Source: Cryptomeria japonica
Taxonomy: Eukaryota; Streptophyta; Pinopsida; Cupressales; Cupressaceae
Direction of reading: 5' to 3'
DNA length: 64,000 nt
Assembly: GCF_030272615.1 (NCBI RefSeq)
Contig: NC_081405.1
Span: forward strand, 316,315,541-316,379,540
This document shows, one piece after another, positions 24,397 through 34,873 of the stretch. How positions within the stretch are numbered: the stretch's first letter is position 1; the number at the start of each line of letters is the position of its first letter. Position numbers and translations under genes: made by a program. The notes beneath the pieces are model-generated. The model did not search any database. It worked only from the letters and a program-made list of their open reading frames with translations, and was not told the origin of the DNA.

Positions 24397-24414
24397 AAAC
24401 ATATATACAACTTT
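24397..24414. repeat. LINE A target-site duplication, left copy
   Basis: AAACATATATACAACTTT, identical to 46941-46958. An 18-bp exact duplication at this distance is the signature of LINE insertion before the LTR elements arrived. Confidence 0.9.
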
Positions 24415-24420
24415 CATCTG

Positions 24421-24700
24421 GCCGAAGCTATGGGCACCCTCCAAGCTATCAAATTAGCACACAATTTGGGAGTCAATTTTTTATCGCTGGAGGGGGATTC
24501 TAAAAATATTATCAATTTCCTCTTTGGTAAGCATCAACCCTTGTAGACAATTAAAATTATCATTGACATGACTAGGGAGATGCTTGAGGGATTCGACCAG
24601 TGTTACATTTCTCATGATTATGGAGAGACCAACAAGAACGTTCATTGAGCTGCCAATGAGGCAGCACGGAGCAGGCAAATCAATATTTGGAATGGTGAGG
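24421..24700 (+). pseudogene. LINE A RNase H fragment
   Basis: Starts AEAMGTLQAIKLAHNLG, continues SLEGDSKNIINFL and DYGETNKNVH, and ends AANEAARSRQ. The Glu of AEA and the Asp of EGDS match two of the RNase H catalytic acids, and the late N..AANEAA block resembles the conserved C-terminal part. Everything upstream (endonuclease, RT, first RNase H Asp) is missing by 5' truncation. Two in-frame stops show decay. LINE B encodes the same domain on the other strand (56544-56831). Confidence 0.75.
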
Positions 24701-25988
24701 GGGAGCTCCCTTGAGTGGCACATGATATTTCAAATTATGAAAGATATCATAGTAAACAAGGAAGGATTTGATATCATTTCCCAAGATGGTAGGGGTGGTC
24801 GTGGGATCAGGAAATAGTATTGTAAGCAACCGAGAGGGAGGTACATTAGTAATTTCCATATCATCTCACATGGTTTGTGGGTGCTTTTTCCCTTTTGGAG
24901 CGGAATCTTAAGAAATATCCATTGGCTTCTAGAGGCTTCTTCCCTTCTAAAAAGAAAGTCTACAACAAAGAGTGTTATTTGTAGGAAATTATAGTCGACT
25001 AAAATAAATAAGAATATGGGGGGAAATTGCAATCACATGGAGGGAACTAAAATTGATGAATGGTGGGACCATCCCAAGGTTCGGGCTATGCTCCAAGTAG
25101 CAAAAATGATGGATTACATGGAGAGAATGTAAGAAAGATAACCAAAAATCACTAGGATTTTTAAAAAGGGGTGGAATAAGGGTACCTTGACCATCAGTAG
25201 TAGGAAGGTTAAGGTGAATGAGACCATGATCACTGAGGCTACGAGTCTTCCGATGGATGGTGTCAAATTCTAGAGGGATAATAAGTTGTTAGATGCTATT
25301 GTGAAGAAATTCCCTAAGGATGAGGAGGAGAAAGCGAGGCTGTTGAAGGGAAGTCACACTTACTAGTCCCCTAAGGTAATTAAGATGATCTGGTTATAGG
25401 TTTTGTTTGCTATTATGGAATTTATTACTTTAGATGGTAGCTATACCAGGGCTTACAGCTACCATTTTGTTATTCTCAACCATTTCCGGTACAAGGAGAA
25501 AATTTCCATCCCTTACTACTTGTTTTGTGCCCTAAATACTAGGATTATGGATGCTATCTCTAATCCCAAAACCAATCCTGCTATGCATGAGGGTCTTATG
25601 GTGGTTCTGTATAACCACATCAAGAATACCATGGTTTCACTAAATATTGCTGAAGTTTGAGAGTTAGACAAGGAATTGGATGATTCAGATGATGATAATG
25701 GTGAAGGTTACGACACAAAGGTGGATGTTGAGGATGGACCCCATATCACTGGGTCGAGAAAGCAGTAAAGGAAAACAAGGCAAGAGGATTAGGGTAAAGG
25801 GTCGGCCAAAAGGAAGAAGAAGGGGGATGATGATGACATTTGGTATGAGAATGAAGATGAGACTAAAGATGATATCAATACAGACAGTGAGGAGGTTCAA
25901 ATCATCTCTAGCTAGAAGAAAAAGGGAAGATTTTGAGAAGTGAGGATTTGGGAGCTAAGAACCATTCGCCCTACCCTACTGGTTCCAA

Positions 25989-25993
25989 GGACC
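25989..25993. repeat. Element 1 target-site duplication, left copy (GGACC)
   Basis: GGACC here is repeated at 46025-46029, flanking the outermost LTR ends. The host reading frame (TGSKDHNKG) is restored when one copy and the element are removed. Confidence 0.8.
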
Positions 25994-27659
25994 TGTGTAG
26001 GGGAAAAAGTGAGACTAAGTATAGAAATCGTAATCCCACTCTCATACACACTCATTGAATACAAAAGAGCCTAGTGAAGTAACACACTTTGGTGACTTAT
26101 TATGAGAAAGAGAGAGTCATGGATTACCTCTTAGGTTTTCTATTCCTTTGTTGTAAATGAGAGAGAGGAATGATGCAAATATGCAATCTAACATAGAATG
26201 CAAGTAAGCAAGCAAACCCTAATCTGAGAATATAGATTAAAAGATAACTGATATATTGCTGAAAAGTATAGATTAAAAGGCAAATTCAGAGGTGCACCTG
26301 TGTCTAAAATCTAAGTAGAAATTTCTGGGACTAGGATGCCATGCCATTGTCCTGATTTTGCAATTTTGGAGCTGCAACTGATAACATGGATTCTGGAGAC
26401 TGCAAGACATTGTTCTGCCAAATCCTACTAACAATGGGTAGGACCATGGCACCAAACCACTATACTAGGTAGGAACAGGGCACCACGCCCCCATCCTTAG
26501 AATTTCTATTAAGATCTTCAACCTATAATTGTCCCTGTGTGCTCTTCTGGTTTCGAAACTTCCAGCGACGCTCGGATCTGAGCCTGTACCTGAAGCTAAA
26601 AAATAGGGTTTGGGGTGGCTATGTAGAATTTTTCCTTAGTCAAACCCCCGTATTGGTGATTGCCACCTCCAAAAATAGCTGATAAAGTACTCAAAATGTG
26701 TGTGCCACAACCTTGTGTACATGCAAGATCCTAAAATGAAAGCAAACAATCTAGAGCAACCCTAAAGAGTAAACCCTAATTGCATATAATTGACAAAGTA
26801 AATGATCTAAATCAATAATGTAAAGTGATCTAAAGCATGAATCTGAATAAAATGAAGCTTATGCAAAGACCTGAAGACAACATGAAACCATACCTAAGCC
26901 CAAGGGAGTGGCACAAGCGAATCATCAGTCGGTGATCTCCTATTGTTCCTCTACATCTTCAAAAAGCCCCCAATTGATAAAATGATGCATGATGAGTGTT
27001 TTATGGATGGATGTTGAATGTTTTTGAGGACTTTAAATATCCTCTCGTTCACTTCATAGAAGGCCCTTATGCTCCAAAAACCCTCTCTTAGATCCTTAGA
27101 AGAAGACCCCTTCAAATGAAGAAAGAGAGCTCTTAAGTGTGAAACACTAGATCTTAATTTAATGTTTAGGCCGACCTAGGATTTTAATTTCCTGCTGATA
27201 TTTTGGGGTTAAGTATTATTGTATCATAGGATTATTCTCCCAAAAATTTGGGGAAAAATCCAAGGACCATGTTCATTCCCACCACGGTCTAGCCAAATTT
27301 TCACCAAATTTTTGGGGCCTATAGATATGATGATATTAGAGCGCATGAAAAAGTTACAACTAATTTCAAGATGTATTGATATGCGAAATCGGGCCTAAAT
27401 AGTCGAAATAAGACATAATTAGGGTTTACGATTAAATGATTCATTGGAGGAATAAGATGAAAAGGGGCACACTTAGGGTAAAGGGCACAACTTAATAACA
27501 TGTAAAGTGATTAAACATGACTTTAGATTTAATTAAATTAATTAATTAAATACTCAAAGGGGAATTAGAAATACAAGATGGAAGACACACTAAGGCAGGT
27601 GATAACCTAAGTGTGAAATCGTACCACCCTAGCAAGGGTGTACAATTTACGACACTACA
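25994..27659 (-). repeat. Element 1 LTR (3' LTR in element orientation)
   Basis: Plus-strand ends are TGTGTAGGGG and GACACTACA. It aligns along its whole length with 44359-46024, with many substitutions. Shared words include AAAAAGTGAGACTAAGTAT, CAAACAATCTAGAGCAACC, GATCTCCTATTGTTCCTC and GGCACACTTAGGGTAAAGG. Divergence looks clearly larger than between the LTRs of element 2, fitting an older insertion. Confidence 0.9.
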
Positions 27660-27677
27660 TTTAGCTCCCACTTTAGC
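27660..27677 (-). promoter_or_regulatory. Polypurine tract of element 1
   Basis: On the minus strand the bases immediately before the 3' LTR read AAAGTGGGAGCTAAA, then TGTAG. Element 2 has the near-identical AAAGTGGGGGCTAAA in the same place. This is the expected plus-strand primer for LTR retrotransposon reverse transcription. Confidence 0.75.
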
Positions 27678-28730
27678 AGTCATATGAAACTACATGCATA
27701 TGTAAGATAAAGTACATAAAAGTAAACATCTTTTGAAAAAGGATATAGCCATAAGTTGTTGGACAAAGCCCCCAATGGTATCTACAGTACACAATTAGGA
27801 ACCACACCCTACAAAACCACATGTTAGATCACAAAATCACCTAATTCTTACTAAGGAAGGTGATAAAATTCATGGGTGGCTATATGGCCCCACTATTTTG
27901 GCTTTCTTATTAATGAGGTGAAACAGGGTATCATGTTTACCACAACAAATTGTGATAAAGATTTTGATAAAGAAAGTTTGCAAAAAGGCTTGATTACTCA
28001 TCTAAGCATGTTGTGGAACTAATACGGAGTGAGAGGGAGAACTCATGATTCCAACGCCACTGATGGTGCGAGAATCAGAGCTTCCTAGCTCAAGTTATGA
28101 TAGATTGAAAAAAAAGTGCAAAAATTAGGGTTTTAACTTAAAAACATAAAGTGACAAAGTTCATAACACATAAGTATGAAAGTGACACCTTCATTTGTCA
28201 CTTTTTAAATTTTTGGCACTATTCACTATAGAGGAGCCCACATATTATCCATTACACCTCGACATCGACCTGAGTGACCTACGAGCATGGAGATCCTGCG
28301 CTAGTCTGTACTCACTGGTCAACTACTCTATGAGGTGAGTTGACCTTCTATTGACTCTCTTTTGACTTTTTTGTGCTTTCACTGATGTTGGGATGGTGAT
28401 GTCATCACCAAGACTGGGTCCAGGCCCCCTCTTTGGGCACCTTGGGGTCCTAGGGCACCTTAGTTTCCCTAGGGCACTTTGGTTTCAAGGGGGCACCCTA
28501 GTCCCATCTGGGTGCCCTGGTCTTAGTAGAGTGCCCTGGTCCACTCAGGGCATCATGGTCCCTGTTCGAGGCAACCAGTGGCGACACGGGATCAAGCGAT
28601 TGAATGTTAGAATAGATAAAATTATTGCATTGATTAGATGATAATGATGATGATCGATTACTGATGATAGGATGTTTTGATTTTTGCAAAGACTTCAATA
28701 CATCCGTGAGCATACTCTCAGGCTCACCTT
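27678..28730 (+). other. Non-coding region 5' of the antisense gene
   Basis: No coding frame is seen on either strand. It would be the 3' untranslated part of element 1 on the minus strand and the promoter or leader of the antisense plant mobile domain gene on the plus strand. I could not assign a TATA box with confidence. It contains the GC-rich tandem array described next. Confidence 0.4.
28434..28566. repeat. GC-rich tandem repeat, about 19-bp unit, with inverted-repeat units
   Basis: GGGCAC-type cores recur at about 28435, 28453, 28472, 28491, 28510, 28529 and 28548. The first four units carry GGGCAC(C) and the next ones GGGTGCC or AGTGCC, the reverse complement. GGGCACCC and GGGTGCCC therefore form a perfect 8-bp stem around an 11-bp loop near 28491-28517. 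It stands out against the AT-rich surroundings and lies just upstream of the antisense gene. Confidence 0.7.
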
Positions 28731-30144
28731 ATGGAGCCTTCAGTAGCAAATCCCAATGCTAACAGCAGGAGAGAGGGAGTTGCTACATACACTAGGCTTG
28801 TGGTATGCGATGACCATGTCAGCCATCAGATTCTATTATGTGATGCTGATGGCATTGATGGAGAAATGGGATGCAGACACCTCGATGTTCTTGTGACCTA
28901 TGGGGGAGATGACGGTCACCCTCGAGGATGTATACCACATCCTGCATCTTCCCATCAGAGGGGATACCATGAGATGTTGATCCCATCATGCCGAGGAGGA
29001 TTAGAGGATAGAGAAGGTGTATATTGTGGGGAGAGTGATACTCGGTGAGACAAGGGGTTGTATCATGATCGAATGGCTCCTACACCCTACCGGCAAGATT
29101 CCATTAGTGAGGCGACTCATGATTGCGACCCTTGAATTAGCCATGTGCCCTAATGGGTGTGACATACACATGCATGGAGGACTCATCTACACTATCTGAG
29201 CAATGGAGAGACATAGGAGGGTATACTCTTGGGGTCGGAGCATGCTTGTTCCTCTCTATCACGACCTTGGGGAGTATGTATTTGGGTAGGGATGCAGCCT
29301 AATCATGTGCACCCTACTATAGGTGTGGATGTTCGAGCGTATTACCTACACTAGGCCTATTGGAGCCCCTATAGACTTAGTCCTAGAGTATCCTATGGTA
29401 TTTTCTTATCCACTTACCCGCAAGTGGCGATTCGACAATCTCCTCCGTTGGAGGTCTAACTTGAATAGATTGACAATAGGTGGAGTCATATGGAGACCCT
29501 ACTTCAGGGTGTACATATGGGTGGGGATACACAGGTAGTTGTTCAGCATGCAGAGGAACTATCTACTAGAGGGGCGGTATGGCCACATAGTCATTACCTT
29601 CTACTTTGATCAATTCCAGCGATAGTTTAGGTTCGAGCAGTGCATTCATACTGATGTGCCTGTGTACATTTGACACTCACGCGTGATACTAAGGCTAGGA
29701 GACATTCCTAGGCCTACAAGTGATAAGATTGACATCACAAATTTGGATGGGTCGGATAAGGACATTACCACAAACTATAGAGATTATTCGAGTGCGCATT
29801 GATGGTACATTGCATGGTGGGTAGCACATACCCTGGAGCCATCTTCACAACAGACTTTCTTGGAGGAACCCTAGACCATGGAGACAGATAGGTGACAGAG
29901 AGGGATTTGATACATCTGAGGAGGGTTCAGATGATCAGGCTAACAACACATGATAGTAGGAGGCAGACGGAGATGGAGATGATCCTGACACTAGAGAGGG
30001 AGATCAAGATGGAGATGATGAGGAAGACAGAGAAGAGGAGGAGGAGGATGAGGACAAGGATGAGGATGAGGATGAGGATGAGGATGAGGACAAGTTTGAG
30101 GAGGATGAGTCAAATGCAGTTCCTCATCACTACGGGGAGGATAC

Positions 30145-31350
30145 TGTTAGACAATTCAAATAATCGGAAGATAACTGAGAGAAGGGGTGAATCAGTTGTC
30201 ATAAATTACAAGAACCATTATCAATTTAAACTTTAATACTAGAACCCAAAACACTAATACCAGAATAGTAGTTAATTCAATTAAGCATAAACAATAATCA
30301 TAGAATAAAAATCCATCCACACAACACCAAGATTTGTACGTGGAAAACCTGATAAAGGAAAAAATCATGGTAGGAAGGCTACCCACAACTAGATAATACT
30401 TCTATAGTAAGTATGTGAATTACAATGAAGGGTCTTGTACTTGTAGGAAGGCCAACAAGTTAGAGTGCACTTCTCATCACAAAAGAGGCTTGACTGAATA
30501 CATATAAATCTAGACTACAATCTAGAGAAGTATTGAAGTACAAAAGATAGCATCTCCTATGTCTGAGTACAGTTCTTGTTAAGCTCAATACTGGAAGACT
30601 AAATCCTCTTACATAAACCCAATTCAATCTCCAATGATCAACCAAATCCTCTGGCTAAATGACATTACATTATTCACATATTACATTCCTAGACCATGAC
30701 CTCTCACATAACCATGATGATCTACAATGAGATCTTACATCTATTTATACAAAACCATAGACCATAAACAATCAGGTTGGCCACTAATAATAAGCTGATT
30801 ACATAATTACAAACCATGTCGGCCTAAGACCAAACAAATAATATCAACACATAAGACATCTTGAAAATAAATCCATAGGTCCTTTCCACATGTTACATTA
30901 AAGTCGATCCATAACCTAGATCAACCGGGACCAAATATAGGTCCATACGCTACAGTAATGATCTCCAATCACCAATTCTCGAACATGATCACCAACAACA
31001 TACTAAAACTCCATGAGAAGCTCCACCAACATCACTTATGTAATTTATCAAAGATCTCTATTAGAAGCTTTGCCGATGAAACCCTCGCCGGAACTAGAAA
31101 CCAATCTTCTAAGCAAGCAAGATAGCATCTGATCTCCAGACCAAAAACCAACTGACGAAATATGAGTATAAGTATCATGAACAAGTTGATTCCATCATCA
31201 GACTATATCGAATCATGCCAGATCCAAGTTAATCAGAAATCATTCAACTTACCGAGACCAGAAGGTTGTCAGTAATGCATCCAAACTAGTGTTGGGATCA
31301 ATGATAAAACATCAATGCAACACATAATCAATTCCACTGAATGGCCAGCA
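30145..31350. mobile_element. Solo LTR inserted in the PMD gene
   Basis: The segment starts TGTTAGAC and ends GGCCAGCA (TG...CA) and is flanked by GATAC at 30140-30144 and 31351-31355. Taking it out with one GATAC rejoins the PMD reading frame (HHYGEDT then IVLDPPI). It has no internal coding region. Length (1.2 kb) and structure fit a solo LTR left by recombination. The family (Ty1/copia or Ty3/gypsy) is not determined, and neither is its orientation. Confidence 0.8.
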
Positions 31351-31537
31351 GATACCATAGTCCTAGATCCACCGATCTTCCCATTACAAGCGGAGAAGGA
31401 CCCTATAAGGAGTCTTGATCCTAATCCCCATCGTCCCATACCCACTGTATAGAGACAGTGTGAGCATGAAGAGCCTAGCGGGTCCCAGTCTCAGGCGGTC
31501 TCTTTCCATGATCCCTATTGGCGAGAGGAAGATCCAG

Positions 31538-31630
31538 GTAAGGTGTCCAATTATTGATTAACCTATGTGTCTTACTTGTTTATATTTGATGATATAAAAT
31601 GTTATTGATAGAAATTTCTCTTTCTTGCAG
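31538..31630 (+). other. Intron in the antisense PMD gene
   Basis: Donor GATCCAG/GTAAGG, T-rich tract and acceptor TTTCTTGCAG/CT flank 93 bp. Splicing joins the two coding pieces in frame (EEDP-A-TIQEWRS). The intron itself has stops in the coding frame. Confidence 0.75.
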
Positions 31631-32010
31631 CTACTATCCAGGAGTGGCGTTCTCTTATTGAGAATGCAATAATAAACCTCATCGTGATTGCACACATTCC
31701 TAGTTCCTCATAGATATCACATAGATCCTAGAGGAATGCAGGATGACACAACAACCTTTTCTCCCCTATTCAGAAAGAGATGGAGGTCCTATGAGAGAGA
31801 TTTAGACGGATAGAGTGTGACCTAGCAGCGTCACAGATAGAGGCAGCCACATACCATGGGATTATGATGGAGAGGGATCACAAGAGCTCCTCGCAAAGTC
31901 ACTTGCGGTCCATATAGCAATACACCCCCATGAGACCATCCCCATGGCCAATTCAGGAGGGGGCATCTAGCCACCATCCTCCAGTTACTATTCCTAGGGA
32001 TAGGAGATGA

Positions 32011-32551
32011 TCTTGATGTATTGATGTATATATTATGATACTCATGGATATGCCATTTTAATGGTGAAACAATATATGCATTGCTTAGATTAGAAGTAAC
32101 ATACTTAGTGATGAACATGTATGTCTACTTTAATTTCCATGTGATTTATTTCTCAATGCTTCATGATTAAATTGATACATGTGTGATTTAATTAAATTAC
32201 TAAGTATTTAATTAAATGCTACTTTGATGATGTAAAAGAAGAATGTATTAAGCCTAAGAACTATATGACAAATGTGATTTAATTAAATCTAATTAAACAC
32301 AATATTATATAATTATACTTAAGATGTGAGAAATTGTATAATATGCTAGCACATATGAAATGTAAATCTATTACAATTTACATAAAATAATCCAAGACAA
32401 ACAATTAAGTAAAGAAGCATGCTATTCAAGAACTATGTAATGTAGACCAAACAATATAACGTCATTTAATCCTACATACTTTAATAAAGACATTCTAACA
32501 TATTACCCAATTTTGAAGAAAGAAAAGATATAGAGAGAATAGAAAGTAGAC

Positions 32552-32552
<1 letters not shown>
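32011..32552. other. Region between the PMD gene end and integrase end of element 1
   Basis: AT-rich with no gene seen on either strand. It probably holds the 3' end of the antisense gene and the spacer after integrase. Confidence 0.4.

Positions 32553-32607
<55 letters not shown>
32553..32607. repeat. (AG)n microsatellite
   Basis: About 27 AG repeats. On the minus strand it directly follows the integrase C-terminal codons of element 1 (MYLCRYYS, then a Ser/Leu run) once element 2 is removed. Confidence 0.95.
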
Positions 32608-32609
<2 letters not shown>

Positions 32610-32616
32610 AAGGAAT

Positions 32617-32621
32617 AGTAT
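32617..32621. repeat. Element 2 target-site duplication, left copy (AGTAT)
   Basis: AGTAT abuts the TGTAAAGCGG end of the left LTR and recurs at 40431-40435 after GACGCTACA. The minus-strand integrase frame of element 1 is continuous across the site. Confidence 0.85.
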
Positions 32622-33813
32622 TGTAAAGCGGAAAATCGTGATCAAACCCTAGTTGCTCTCCCCTCTTCCAACTCCAAGGAGATTGCTAGGGTTGACGGTT
32701 TTCACTTAAGGGAGATACTTTACATTCAAAAGAGGGGTTGAAACCCACAAGATCCAATCCCACACAATGCAAGATTGGATGCTAAATGAGTTTCAAGGGT
32801 TAAGAAAGCAAGGCTACCCTCTTTTGTAAAGAATGTTGATAGAAGAATTAAGCTAGGAATGCATAGAAAGTGACAAAGATTCGCTTATAAACTGAGATAG
32901 GGATATAGGATGAAGCTGCGGACCTGGAATTAGCAGTAAAATGTCGATACGGCGCTATCCTGCCAATTTGAGCAAAAGTTGTCAGGATGATGGCGTGCGG
33001 CGCCACGGTCCTCTGAAAAATCCGCGAAACGAAGGGGGATCTGTTCTTCTTTGCACAAGGATTCCAGATCTTCAATTTCAGCCGCGTACCTGCAACCTAC
33101 ACACAGAAAAGCGAAGACGATTGGGGGGTTAGGGATTAGGGGTTTGCCTTTAGGTCAAACCCCGGTTTTGGAATTAACCAAGAAATGAGAAATGCTGTAA
33201 AATGTAAATGTCTGTAATGTAAAACAAGTACTAATACCTTGTTGTAGGGATGTTTGTATCCTTATGTGCGAAGGTATAGATGTTGTTGTTTGTTGTATGT
33301 TGTATGTTGTAAGTGATCTCCTCTTCAATGGTTGAATCCTTGTCTTGAATGCAACACTTAGCCTTGAATGGAGACTTGGAATGAATGCTTGAATGCTTGA
33401 ATGCTTGAGTATAGTTTCCACGCTTGTACACATATGTCCCTCTTCTTTTTTCATCTTCTCCCCAAAATGAGAGAGAAAATGTAGTTTATATACTTGTCAA
33501 TTAGGGTTAAAAGACTGATTTTCCCGACCTTAGGCCGATCAGGAAATAATAATTTCCAATTTGCAAACAAAAAGACCCGAAGTCCAAAAGAGACCGGGCC
33601 CAAAATAGGCCCAGGGACCAGGGCGCTGGGTGCTCTGGTCCCACCTCCCAGGACAGTAGGGTGCAAAGGAGGTTCAGGCCAGGGTGCAAGAAAATGCAGT
33701 TTTCAGTGTTGTAATCAGGTTTCAGGGTCTCCATTCAGGTTACGTGTAGCGTCACCATCGTGAAGACCGAAATGCAGTCGAAATTGCAAGTGTCACAATT
33801 TTAGGACGCTACA
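32622..33813 (-). repeat. Element 2 LTR (3' LTR in element orientation)
   Basis: Plus-strand ends TGTAAAGCGG and GACGCTACA. Near-identical to 39181-40430. Differences seen by eye are scattered substitutions, many C/T or G/A, plus three length differences: about 12 bp near 39241, two extra 9-bp GAATGCTTG units near 39970, and an extra GGGACC hairpin unit near 40220. Confidence 0.95.
33485..33492 (-). promoter_or_regulatory. TATA box of the element 2 LTR
   Basis: Minus-strand TATATAAA, followed downstream by a CT/GA-rich leader. The same site is at 40071-40078 in the other LTR, which would be the promoter copy for full-length element RNA. Confidence 0.6.
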
Positions 33814-33833
33814 TTTAGCCCCCACTTTAGCGG
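33814..33833 (-). promoter_or_regulatory. Polypurine tract of element 2
   Basis: Minus strand reads CCGCTAAAGTGGGGGCTAAA directly before the 3' LTR (TGTAGCGTCC). It matches element 1's tract apart from one base in the core. Confidence 0.8.
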
Positions 33834-34555
33834 GAGTATGTATGCTCATACTTCCGGTAAAGTACAAGGAAACAACTTTGAAAGACTTTCACCACATCAA
33901 GGAGGCAAGACATACCAAGCCCCCAGTGGACTAAGGATCTTACGACTTCGATTGACAAAGTAAAAGGGAAGATCATGAGGGAGAACCATGACTGTCAGTA
34001 GTAAGGTTCCCTCACTATGAGTCATGCAAAAGAAATACCAAAAATTTTCAAGGCAAAGCTAAGTTCACCAAGAAATTTTCAAGTATCTTGAAAGGATAGA
34101 CAGGGTGTATGCCCCCCTACGTTAAAGCGATTGCACACGCCTCAACGGGGGTGATTGTTTTAACGTAGTGATACACATAAGAAATGAGAAGGGAAAGGAG
34201 CACGTTATCACAAAGATTTAGCCCCCAAGTGTGAGATAAAGCCAAGGATAATAGACACAAAACACAAAGCACGAGGTGACTTCGCTTTCCTCGGGGTTAG
34301 AATGCTGTATGATAATTCATGTATATATATCATATGTATGTATGTATAATTGTTCTTCATTCCCCAATCAAGGAAGGTCACCTAGAAGAAGGGAACACGT
34401 GTCTTTTGAGTCAACATGAGAGAGACCAAAAGAGATCTCAATGTTTTGCATCGTCCTCAAGTAGACAACACTAAGGACAACAAATAGAAGAATGAGAATA
34501 ACATATAGGAGAAGTAACAAAAGAGAGGAGGAGAGAATCTGCTATGCTAATGTAA
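33834..34555. other. Element 2 3' untranslated region
   Basis: No coding domain. This is where pol would lie in an autonomous element; it is absent. A TATATATATCATATGTATG-like AT run occurs near 34320-34350. Confidence 0.5.
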
Positions 34556-34873
34556 CTAGTCTAGCATGTCATCTACCCCCCGATCTTGCTGATCAATGTT
34601 TCGGGAAGGCAGGGAACACGCTAGAGGAAGAACATCCAACACAGCAGATGGAGCTATCACAAGATCCAAACAAGGGCTATGTTCATGTTCCGAGCCACGT
34701 TGTTCTTGTCTAGGAGCTAGGATAAGTGTTTTAGAAAATTCATTAGATAAATGGTTATCAACATCAACAAGTTCATATTCACTATCAGAAGCAAGAGGAG
34801 TAGCATTTTCATCATGAATAACATTTTCATCTATAGCATCATCAAGATTTATAAAAATAGGATCTTTAACTCA
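34556..34873 (-). other. Open extension of the gag-protease frame beyond its TGA
   Basis: After the TGA at 34871-34873 the same frame stays open for about 104 codons (starting VKDPIFINLDDAIDEN) to a TAG at 34556-34558. The extension is acidic and protein-like, so the TGA is probably a recent nonsense mutation, perhaps from TGG. Stop-codon readthrough is possible but has no support in the local context. Confidence 0.6.

Larger units (their letters stand above)
28731..32010 (+). pseudogene. Antisense plant mobile domain (PMD) gene inside element 1
   Basis: Plus-strand coding remnants opposite to the element's gag-pol. After MEPSVANPNANSR (28731) the frame shifts to LMALMEKWDADTSMFL, then MGEMTVTLEDVYHILHLPI, the hallmark region of plant mobile domain proteins. 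Later come EYPMVFSYPLTRKWRFDNLLRW's neighbourhood (29380-29460), YLLEGRYGHIVITFYFDQFQ (about 29560) and FRFEQCIHTDVPVYI (about 29630), followed by an acidic Asp/Glu run (30020-30110). A solo LTR splits the frame at 30144/31351. After it the frame reads LDPPIFPLQAEKDP, and an intron (31538-31630) joins REEDPA to TIQEWRSLIENAI in frame. Several stops show it is dead. PMD proteins are plant-specific, occurring both as host silencing factors and in transposons. Boundaries are approximate. Confidence 0.75.
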
